From positions 4,132,665 through 4,196,664 of the forward strand of contig JAJEKV010000046.1 in the NCBI GenBank assembly GCA_021234155.1: a stretch of 64,000 nt of DNA, written 5' to 3'. This stretch comes from Isoetes taiwanensis. Taxonomy: Eukaryota; Streptophyta; Lycopodiopsida; Isoetales; Isoetaceae. The notes under the pieces are model-generated. The model saw nothing but the letters and a program-made list of their open reading frames with translations. It was not told the DNA's origin and made no database searches. The translations under genes and the position numbers were made by a program. Shown here piece by piece: positions 21,522 through 30,619 of the stretch; position 1 is the first letter of the stretch; every line of letters starts with the position of its first letter.

Positions 21522-22060
21522 GTGTAACGTTCCTAACCTCATGCTAAAAACAAGTTGGGCAAAACCGAGAAACTTATGAATAAGCTTCTACCCATTTAAT
21601 CATGTTAAAATTGCCATGCACATTCAAGGTTCGAATACTCGGTCTACCATGGCCTCGCTTAGCCTCTCCCACTAGAACTATGCTCGCCCTCGAAAGATGT
21701 CAAATGGCAAATTACCCATGATTGGCACCCATGGAGACTGAACTCGAGACCCGCTGAACCAAGCTTTGTAGAAATGCCCTTTCTAGATGTTTATGAATAG
21801 TCGCTTCTACCCATTTAACATCTCGAACGCCCCACGTGCACATCTAAGGTTCAAACTGGCGGCCTACCATGGGCCCTGTTACATAGAGTGTCGGGCCCTC
21901 ATTCTAAAAGCAAGTTGGGTCCGAGAAAACTATGATAAGTCCACATAGAATCATGTTAAAATTGCCATGCAAGAGTCGATTTGAGCAAAGGGTACATGAT
22001 TGAGAGAAATGGAAAGAAAGCTTTGTAGAAATTCATGGGTCGGTTAGAAACATCTCCTTG
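21522..22060 (+). repeat. Degenerate partial repeats of unknown origin
   Basis: CCTCAT-CTAAAA-CAAGTTGGG...CCGAGAAA...AATCATGTTAAAATTGCCATGCA occurs at about 21535-21625 and again at 21895-21975. TTATGAATA-GCTTCTACCCATTTAA...GGTTC-AA...CTACCATGG occurs at about 21575-21652 and 21789-21872. The block starts with TGTAACGTTCC, which resembles an LTR start (compare TGTGACGTTCC at 55261), but no full LTR pair is present. Confidence 0.5.
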
Positions 22061-22252
22061 TCAACTTCCGGGATTCTTTGGGAAGTGCCTTATGTGGACA
22101 TGAATCAATGATTTGACATGTGAACCCTCGAGACTCCACTCCACCACCTGGATCACCAAGTTTAAGATCAAATTGAGGTTGTAAGTACATGGTTGACAAT
22201 CACTAACAGCTGCCACCACAAACACAAGCACAAGCAAGTACCATTTCATCAT
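22061..22252 (-). CDS. Small open frame with a signal-peptide-like start
   Basis: The minus frame starts MMKWYLLVLVFVVAAVSDC, a good secretory signal profile with a basic residue, a hydrophobic core and small residues before Cys, followed by QPCTYNLNLILN. Only 63 codons are open. No family is recognisable, and the rest may be intron or unrelated sequence. It could be chance; its neighbour on the same strand (22392-22650) encodes an Ala/Pro/Ser-rich stretch. Confidence 0.25.
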   Translation of the reverse strand: MMKWYLLVLVFVVAAVSDCQPCTYNLNLILNLVIQVVEWSLEGSHVKSLIHVHIRHFPKNPGS

Positions 22253-22391
22253 CGAGGCAATGAGAACCTGACCTACTAGACTCCCCTATTTGTTGGCATT
22301 CTCTTCTGCCATCCTTTGAAAAGGTATTAGTTGGTTTCCACCCAACGACCTTTTGAATCTTCAATACTGGGGTTTTGAAAATACAAATAAC

Positions 22392-22650
22392 TTAAAAGTG
22401 GATCATTGGAATAGATTGGATATGTGGAGCATTTGTTGGAGTATGTGTGATACTATAGTTGGGAGCAGATGAAGGACCTTCACTTGGAGCCGTAATTGTA
22501 TGGAGTATGTCTGATACTAGAGCTGGGAGCAGATGAAGGAGCTTCGCTTGGAGCCGCAACTGTGTGAGCAATGTCATGCTTCCCGCCGCATCTATCGGAC
22601 CCATAAGCACAGGGCCCAACATATTGTTCGCTTACTGATTGCATCGAGTG
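22392..22650 (-). pseudogene. Arabinogalactan-like Ala/Pro/Ser repeat relic
   Basis: On the minus strand, from ATG near 22645, one frame reads ...AYGSDRCGGKHDIAHTVAAP, SEAPSSAPSSSIRHTP. A second near-identical unit of about 62 bp continues in a shifted frame as TAPSEGPSSAPNYSITHTPT. The alternating AP/SP dipeptides resemble the glycosylated tail of arabinogalactan or GPI-anchored lipid-transfer proteins. The frame is broken between the repeat units. Function cannot be assigned. Confidence 0.35.
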
Positions 22651-22783
22651 GAGCTTTGATGCCCCGCCTTTGCCGATTATCCGGTTGAAACATCCTCGAT
22701 CCAGAATGCAGGTGACCGCTAGTTTACAGGGAACAACTGGTTTGGAGCGGTCACCAGCATATCCTAGGCATATTCTAGCATAT

Positions 22784-22850
22784 ACCTATGATATGCCACA
22801 AACCCACATAAGCGAGGGTTTGCCCCCTAAGGGCAACCCAAAAATACAAA
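22784..22850 (+). repeat. Short dispersed repeat (copy 2)
   Basis: GATATGCCACAAACCCACAT followed by AAGCGAGGGTTTGCCCCCTA matches 10574-10640. Sequences on both sides differ between the two sites. Confidence 0.6.
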
Positions 22851-23042
22851 TAGAATTGAATTGGATGATTATTTTCGTTCACAAAACGAATCGGATATGG
22901 GACCGCATAGCAGACATAGAGCAATAAAGCATCTAAAGCAACAATAATATATGATGACATTAAACACATAGCTTTAGTTTAATGCAAACAAAAGTAATTT
23001 GGAAGTTTTTATTTTCAAATTTAGGTCTATCTGGTTCATTAT

Positions 23043-25307
23043 TTGATAAAAAATGTTAGCCATTTCCAAAAGCAGAATTTGAGAAGGAAAGATTTTGCTT
23101 CTCTTAGGACGAATTCTTCTGCAATTCGCTTGCTGGGTCTACATGAAACAATGATAGTAACAGCCCTTCTTTGCTCCAATCCAAGACCCTTTCTCATAAC
23201 ATCACAACTTTCAGCATCCCCTGCACAGGATAAGGTTAGCAGGTTTAGACTGTGGCTTCAAAATCTAAGTCACAAGGAATGCAATGTCACGCTGCAGAGG
23301 TTTCCCAAAGGCTCTCAAGCTCCTGGCTATGGCATGGTCGCTGGTCCTGGTGGAGTCGAGAAGGGTAGTCCCCTTGTTACCGTACCAAGAGAAGCATTAC
23401 TTACTGAAGAGGTTTTTGTTTTAACTTATTTACCTACCTCATTGAGTTTCTACACATTCTTTCTGGGGCAAAAAATTTTACTCGATGCATATTTTAAAAG
23501 TAGATCAAATCTTAGTTCTGTTCCAAACAGTGATGTTTTTATCCTATCGATGAGTTCTTACACATGAATATAATCTTCTTAAATCAGACTGCAGCCAATT
23601 GTCCCGGCATAGGTCCACTTTTGCAGAAGTCAGAGCTCACTTCGTGGCAAGGAATGTGTTTACATCTGCTTTATGAGCGTGCATGTGGCCTGGATAGCTT
23701 CTGGAATCCGTATATTTCACTTCTTCCAAGTGATCTTGATATGGCTGGGGGACATCCCTTGCTCTGGCCAGAGGTATGATAATTTGTTGTCATGTGACTT
23801 GCATATATTGAACAGCTCACCTAAGGTTAAATATTTTGCTAATTGTAGAGGACACGAAAGGAATGGCTTGCAGGTTCACCAATGCTTAATGTTATTGACC
23901 AAAGACTGCAAAGATGCAGGCATGTGCACTATATTTATGTCTTCTAGTGATCTTACTGGAAAATGGAAAATTTGACATGCTTGCATTGTCTAGGGAGGAC
24001 TATGAAGCTCTACTCTCAGCTGGTACCTCCAATTTGGCACCGGCAGGCATAGGAAGCAAAGGATTTATTACTGAAGCCTCTGTCCGTTGGGCAGCTGCCA
24101 TTTTGCTCAGTAGAGCATTTTCTCTGGAACTTGATGAAGAGGTAGCTTTTTGTACATTACCAAATTCCTATTGAGAACCTACTTTTTAATATTCTCTCCT
24201 GAATAAACACAGATTTCAGAGAGCGATGGTCCTTCAATTTCATTAGTTCCCTGGGCTGATATGTTGAACCACAGTAGTTCAGCAGGACACGAGTCCTGCC
24301 TAGCATATGATGAAGAGTTGAAGGTTGCCTCACTTTATGCACATAAATCATATGTGGAAGGAGAACAAGTATATGATTCATATGGCCCTGCATTGACAGG
24401 ACCTCAGCTATTTTTGGACTATGGGTTTGTGGATGATGATAATCACAACCATGCTATTGATTTGCCGGCAAGTATCTTACTAGAATATGCCTGACACTCC
24501 ACTTGTCCTATGAGCACTTGTAACAGTAAACTCTTTAACAGACAACTGCTTTGGGGCCACTAAAGAGCGAAGCAAATGCAAGCCTATTGGAAGCAATAGG
24601 TCTATCAATTGGTAAGCAGCTGCATACATCACATTGCCTAACTATTGTGCCTTGTGAAGGGTCTTCCGTGTTCTCTTTAACACCATCGGGGGTCGATGAG
24701 ACTGTTCTAGCATGGACAAGAGCAGCAGTTGCATCTCAGCAGGAGCTTGAAAAGGCAGGCTGGAAGGGTGTCACTAGAAGCATAGAGGAAGCATCATCTA
24801 CAATGGTCTTCTTTTCATCATATGTTAGCCGTGAAAATGAATCTGAGGTGTGTAAGTCTCTATCATGATTTATGTGCCAATGAAGAATATCAAGATGACA
24901 TAAACTAGCCACTATGACAAGAAGATTTCTATTTTTCACCTTGATTCTGCTTTGACAAATTCATGGTTCTATATGCAGGTTTTCCGCAGGCTGATTTTAG
25001 CATGTCAAGAATTGTCAAACAGATATCCAACCTCGCTCGAGGAGGATCAAGCCCTCTTGGGCGGCGGGACCTTTGGAGATAATGTGGGATTGGCTTCTAA
25101 TACCTTGATATTTGATCTCTGAGCCATGAAGTGTTAACTCGCCTCCTATTTTTGTAGGCTGGACCTCTACCATGGGCGAGGCAACAAGTGCTGAAGGCTC
25201 TCATATCAGAAAAGTTGGCTCTTAGGGGTGCATATGAAGCATTGTGGAAAACTGCCAAAGATCTGAAGTCTGCAGAAATTGATCAATTATTAGCATGTCT
25301 TACATGA
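23043..25307 (+). CDS. SET-domain protein, Rubisco LSMT-like lysine methyltransferase
   Basis: Eight exons can be traced: 23043-23411, 23588-23773, 23849-23919, 23994-24139, 24213-24467, 24542-24847, 24979-25083 and 25158-25307. Together they encode about 530 residues, normal for the plant LSMT-like family. Landmarks are VTVPREALLTEE, YISLLPSDLDMAGGHPLLWP, RTRKEWLAGSP, SLVPWADMLNHSSSAG (SET substrate and cofactor motif with NHS), QVYDSYGPALTGPQLFLDYGF (with the conserved Tyr), and a helical C-terminus with LEEDQALL and ALISEKLALRGAYEALW, matching the LSMT substrate-binding domain. Such enzymes methylate Lys in plastid or cytosolic proteins. Two introns (23920-23993 and 24468-24541) appear to start with GC. 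The start codon is uncertain. A 5'-truncated copy lies at 33256-35243. Confidence 0.82.
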
Positions 25308-26205
25308 TTTTTTTTGTTTTTTTTTTTTTTGGCATTATTCTGACAATTCCAAATCAAAGAAATAGAAAGATTTTGATTTACACACTTCAGCTGAGGCTTC
25401 AAAGACTTGATCTCTTCATTTTCTCCCTCTCGTTCAATGAGTATCATGGGAAATTGAAAAGAAAATGTCTCTTCATTTCAGGATTTATTTGTTAAATCAG
25501 AATATTTGGAAATAGTATCCTGAAATACAAGATTAATAATATTAACAATGTAGTAGCAACATGAGTCGAGGCTTTCGAGACATAAGAACATGGAGAGCTA
25601 CTAACGCAGGGAGATGCAAAACCAGACCAGTTACCCTAACAATATCATGGTTGAGGAGTTGTTTTCTCGCTCGTGGCTATGGTGTTTTCCTTCTTCCCAA
25701 AGGCATCCCACCATACCAGAACTGAGGCAGTTGATAGTGACGAAACCTTGGATCGTTGTTTGCCTCCATGTGCATGGCAAACAGATCTTTGTTTGCACCA
25801 GATGAACCAGTAACTAAGAATTTTGCTACCCGATTAGCATTCCATAGATCTTTGTTTTGCACCGGATGAAGACGTAACTAGGAATTTTGCTACCCGAAGG
25901 AGCAAAACCGTTTGCTTTTTGAATCGCATTGAAGGATAAAAAGAATACAAATGGGCGTTGACGCAAAAGACTTGAACAGGCATTGACGCCATGGAAAAAG
26001 GTTGAGACTTGACTTGAACAGGAATTGACGCCATGGAACAAGGTTGATGCGATGGAAAAGGAGAAATAACATCTCACCCCTTTGCTTGCTTCATGAATTT
26101 CTGTTGCTTTTCAAGACTAACGAATCGATAATCTCATAGCTCATTCAATAGTACAAATCTCAAATATCGTCTTCAATTATTATCTATACCGCTTGTATAA
26201 GGGAA
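25308..26205 (+). other. Intergenic region with short tandem repeats
   Basis: After the SET stop there is a T run (25311-25331). CACCAGATGAACCAGTAACT with AAGAATTTTGCTACCCGA recurs as 25798-25832 and 25860-25897. AACAGG(C/A)ATTGACGCCATGG plus AAAGGTTGA occurs at about 25974-26003 and 26018-26046. No gene is recognisable; minus-strand frames here come from these repeats. Confidence 0.6.
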
Positions 26206-26265
26206 AGTCCCCTTGGGCTTTTTTCTGGCCTGGAAAGACAGGCCAGAAAAAAGCCCAAGGGGACT
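26206..26265. repeat. Perfect 26-bp inverted repeat (hairpin)
   Basis: AGTCCCCTTGGGC... (26206-26231) is the exact reverse complement of 26240-26265, separated by an 8-base loop GGAAAGAC. Outside the arms, GTATA-AGGGAAAGTCCCC and GGGGACTTTGGTATA form a further imperfect inversion. It could be the remains of a very short MITE or a foldback insertion. The counterpart in copy 2 is at about 36129-36190 and is imperfect. Confidence 0.85.
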
Positions 26266-27049
26266 AAGGGGACTTTGGTATAACGGAAAGGTAGGTTAGC
26301 TGGCATTCTGCCACGTCATCGGTGCCATGTCACCATATAAAAGTGTTACTGTGACAATTTTCTTTCCTTTCTTCTTCCGTCTGCGGCCATCTCTGGCTGT
26401 GGGCACCTCCGCCTTTGGCGCTGCTTCAACATAGTGCTCTAAGACCTTGGCTGAGTGCTTGAAGAGGTTTTCTGCGGCGCCTAGCATACGAAGCGGCTCA
26501 GTAGCGGAAGTATTGTTTGTTTTTTTGCTTCTAAGATCATTTGAGTCAGTAACGGAACGTTCCGTAAATCAAGGAAGGCGGTTGGTGACAACCACTGAAG
26601 ATCACAGAAGTGGGAATGATGACATGAGTAACGGGAAATCATGTGGAAAACGGCGGGTAGGGACCTCTCTTCCCCTCCCTCGAAGCTGTGCGTGATACTC
26701 TCCCATCATCCGACTTTCTTCCCCCCTTGCTTGCTTGCTTGGTTCGTCCGGCTCGCTCTTCGCGTCGAAGCAGCATAATAGTGTAAAGATCCTTATAATT
26801 TTGGCCGATTTAAAGGCGCTTGGACGAAAGATCCATCCAGTTTGCTATTTGCACGAAAGATCCAAGAGCTTTAGGTGATTTTCTTCTTGTTATGCTTTCT
26901 TCTGTTTTTGTGTTTCTAACATTCTTTCTTCCTTTTATCAGGTTTTTCGAGGTTCTTGTCTTTGAAAGGTTGTAATAATGGCTCGACATTTTCTCCTTTT
27001 GTGCTTTGGCCTTATATTTTTCAAAGTTTCTGTGCCATTCTAGTCTGCT

Positions 27050-28712
27050 ATGGCTGGAATACCATCTGAAGGTCAAGAATATCTGGTTTCAAAGAAATCT
27101 ACCTTTGATTTAGAGATAACTCAAGAAATGGGATGTGTAGATTGCTTTTTCGATCAAGGAGACGATGATGTAGACGATAACTTTGAGGCCGACCTTTCCA
27201 AGGAGTTTGGCGAAGAGGAATTGAAGGAGTACATAAATGATATTGAAAAGATGCCTGCATTATTTGCATGCGAGTCTGATAAGGAGAATCTGCCCGAGAA
27301 TATTGTCCAGAGTAGTTCTGGAAAGTCAGTAGCTTTTGGAACTTGATGAGCAACTTGTGAAGGAAGTTCATTCCGAAAGTTTGATAAGATTGAATGGGCC
27401 AGAACACGATTTGATGCATGGAGGATCAAAAGAGGCTTACCAGTTGACAAAAAAATTGAAGAGTTAGATCTGCGTGAATTTTCTAGGATGCTTGAGCAGT
27501 TTATCTTGCAAGTTTGCAAGATTAAAGGTGGTTTGTACCCAACCGAGACGTAAGTTGTGTGTATAGTTTATTTCTTTTGTGCTAATGTATTGTTTCTTCT
27601 TTTAGTCTGCAGGATATGTTCCGAAAGTTTGGTGCAATTATTAGGAGGGCTCAAGAAATCAGGATTGGAATGACAGGTGTGGAAGAAATTGCATTTGATA
27701 TAAGAGAAAGTCCAATATTTTCCAATGCTAGGAAGGCTTGCATTGCTACAATGAGGAGGTCGAGGCTTACTCCTGGAATCTGTGGTAAAAGGAAAAAAAG
27801 TGGAGGAGATTAGCTTTGCTACTGAGCAAGCTTTGTTAGCTGATATTTGACCATTCTGTCCATAGTATCAGAGGATTACAACGTCGGTTTATGTTTTATT
27901 GTGTTACTCGTTTTGCAATTAGAGGAAGGGAAGAGCTATACAAGCTAGTGGTGAATTTCACATTCTCAATATAGATGGTGCAGAATGTTTGGAATACAAT
28001 GAGAGGTTAAGCAAAAATTATGATGTATCAATGACTAAATATCAGGAAGAAAGTTTTAGGCTGCCAATGAAGTGCTATGAATTGGATGTGATTTTTACTT
28101 TCGAATGTCTATTGAGATATCTTCCTGTGTACGATGAGAATGAGTCAGAAAGGTTTGTCTTCATGCAGGCCATTAATTCTCCAAAAAGTGATGTAAGTAT
28201 CTTAGATTTTCTGCTTATTTCCTTGTAATTATATGTTTTAATTCTTGTTGTATTTGCAGGCATGGTACAATAAGAAACACAGGGTTAGTGCCAAAGTCTT
28301 AGGTGGCTGGATGAAGTACATGTTGCGTAGTATTGGAGTGGAAGGGAATTTTTCTGGAAAATCAGGTCGAAGTTCTGTTGTTAGTAGGTTGGCTAGGGCA
28401 AATGTTCCAATTGACAGTTACTGATCACAGAAACCCTGAGTCGTATAAAAGGTCAGTTTGTTTGTAGTTTGTTTGTTAGTTAGTTTGTAGTTTGTTTGTT
28501 AGTTTGTTTCTAGTTTATTTGTAGTTTTTTTCCTGTAAGTTTTCTATGGCTAGTTTTTCAAAGTTATGACAATATAATTAAATTGAATAGGTATGACAAA
28601 ACAAACGATCTGAGGGCCAAAGTTGCTATGTCGATTGTGAAGAATGATCGGAGTATCAGGCAAGAACGCACACCCACTTGCCTCGACGTTAAAGGATTCA
28701 TCGCAACATAGA
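27050..28712 (+). CDS. Crypton/DUF3504-type tyrosine recombinase gene, copy 1
   Basis: ATG 27050 starts an acidic N-terminus (FDLEITQEMGCVDCFFDQGD). After a frameshift near 27340 come EWARTRFDAWRIKRGLPVDK and FILQVCKIKGGLYPTET, the N-terminal core-binding pattern of DUF3504. An intron (27550-27605) separates TET from LQDMFRKFGAIIRRAQE. The catalytic part has RFMFYCVTRFAIRGREELYK (Arg box), intron 28192-28259, WYNKKHRVSAKVLGGWMKYM, then KSGRSSVVSRLARANVPID (second Arg box), and a GHRSRNPES-like motif clearer in copy 2, followed after intron 28452-28590 by YDKT with the likely nucleophile Tyr nearby. Such enzymes cut and join DNA through a Tyr. At least three frame breaks occur. The true 3' end is uncertain. 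Confidence 0.7.
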
Positions 28713-28879
28713 AGAGATAAATATCAATATGGTCTTATTTCTTTAGTATCATTAAGGCTACTAGCACAAATCTCAAAGACGGTCTTGAATTACCTATCCC
28801 GCTTGTTAAAGGATTTCATCTCGATATAGAAGGAAAGAGATATCATTATGGTCTTACATGTTTAGTATCTCAACGAGCC

Positions 28880-29382
28880 TTTATATCTTAGGATGTGCCC
28901 TCATCTCCCAAACATGAGCAACAAACTTGTTGCAATTAAAGGAAGTCTTATGATTTCCGTGTAAATGTATTTGCTATTCGCAATGGGCGAGAATTGCCAA
29001 TTCCAACTCCTTCCATTGAAGAAAATGTGCATATGGTTAGTTACTTTGTTTTTGTTTCGTTTCTTTTCTTTTCTCTTTATAGACAAAACATATATAGACT
29101 AACTCTCTTGCCTTTATAGCATCTAGTGAGGAGGTTACACATATGTGTATTCCATTCATGACATTGAAGAATTGCCAACTCCAATGTCCTCAATTGAAGA
29201 TGATCAATATGTAAGTTAAAAATTTCTAGGTATAGTGACTTCATTCGTCTTAATGACATTCTTTTGAAATTTCCTCGTCCTAATGCTACTTGATCTAAAT
29301 TTAATGGAGTTGATCAAGTGGAAAAGGGAGATGAGTACGAATCACCACCATCATCAAAGAAAATTTCTCTCTCATGAATTCA
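28880..29382 (+). CDS. Possible C-terminal exons of the tyrosine recombinase gene
   Basis: Comparison of the two copies suggests coding exons: FAIRNGRELPIPTPSIEENV (about 28963-29034, followed by GTTAGT), then after an intron ending TTTATAG a segment read best in copy 2 as SIHDIEELPTPMSSIEDDQY (followed by GTAAGTT), and a last piece DQVEKGDEYESPPSSKKISL ending in TGA at about 29382. The two ELP(I/T)P..SIE motifs repeat. Whether these exons join the recombinase or belong to another gene cannot be decided here. In 28640-28870 a stretch GTTAAAGGATT...TATGGTCTTA occurs twice in tandem. Confidence 0.4.
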
Positions 29383-29917
29383 TATTTAATCAAAGCGTAC
29401 TGACGGACTGCAAAAATACACATATGGAATCCACCACACGCACCATAGCATCTGCTAAGCAGACACACCCCACCATGTGCAATGTAAGGAAGGAACTGCA
29501 AGCAACATAAGAATTTAGACTCTAGACTGTTGGCTACAGCCATCACCGCCCCATACCAGTAATGGGTTTCGCCTCATCAATGTTCCAGTATTCTTAATTA
29601 GACAAGCTACACTTATCTACCTATACCTGCATAAACTCCCTTGGATAAGTACCTACCCTACGTATCCCAGTATCCGAAGATACTTTAATAGTGAAGCATA
29701 GCTTCACAATGGATGCCTTGCTTTCGCTGGGCTGTTGGTAGACACATGATATCATCCCATACGAATACCATCTGCCCATCTCATCAGCACTCACAAGCAT
29801 CCAAGGAATAAGCATAAACTTGTCCTCACAGATGGAGTAAGTATCATTAGGGAGACCATGGCCTTGTAGCAGCTAGGCTTCTACGCTAATTCAATAACAC
29901 TCGTTAATTCGTAGGGG

Positions 29918-30616
29918 ATGCCCCCGAAGAAAAAAGGTGCAGACTCCATCGAATACGATGGAGATTCTGCCAGTCTATTTGCCTTGGTCTCGGAATTGAA
30001 AGCAGAAATCGTGAACCTTAGATCTGAAGTCGCAGAAATCAGGGGCTCTCTCAATGAGTTGCTCACCCAAAACAAAGATCAAAATGCAGAATCCAATCTG
30101 CAAAAACCGTCTATAGACTTCAAGGAACAGATAGCAGGCCTAGAGAACAAACTAGCCTCTTTGGTGGCTGAAACCACCAAAGAGCAAATGAAGATTCACC
30201 AGGCTGAGGTTTCTTCTGAACAGATGGATCAAGAAAATCGCACCAAAAACCTCAAGATATCAGGTTTGCAAGAGATTGAAGGAGAAGATTTGACTGACAC
30301 GGTAAGAAGGTTTTTTTTCAGAAAAAATGCATCTCCATGACCCTCTATATGTGTCTTCTCGCAGATTGGGAAAACCGGTTCATACGCCCACCCAATACTT
30401 GTGAAATTTTATACAAAAGAAGCCAGGGATAGAGTACTCCTTAACAGGAGCGCATTAAAAGGGGAAAGGATTTGGCTGGACCGGGATCTTACTCCAGGCC
30501 AGCTGGAATTGCGCAAATTGGAATGGTCAAAGGTGATAGAAGCCCGAGACAAAGGCCTAGTTGCATACCTGGATCAAAGTGGTAAGGCAATTATCACTAA
30601 CAGGAAGCACAAATAG
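29918..30616 (+). pseudogene. LINE-2 ORF1 (L1/transposase-22-like), copy 1
   Basis: ATG 29918 begins MPPKKKGADSIEYDGDSASL; residues of about 20-105 form a heptad-rich coiled coil (VSELKAEIVNLRSEVAEIRG). ENRTKNLKISGLQEIEGEDL is the start of the RNA-recognition fold seen in L1 ORF1 (ENR.RN.RI.G..E). After a frameshift near 30330 the frame to 30616 gives HPILVKFYTKEARDRVLLNR and RIWLDRDLTPGQLELRKLEW, the C-terminal domain. The protein would coat LINE RNA. ORF2 starts 4 bases after the stop. The preceding 29520-29917 is likely 5' leader. Confidence 0.8.
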
Positions 30617-30619
30617 GAA

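Noticed and set aside
25826-26077. Several overlapping minus-strand frames
   Set aside because: They come from short tandem repeats between genes, overlap in different frames and have no motif.
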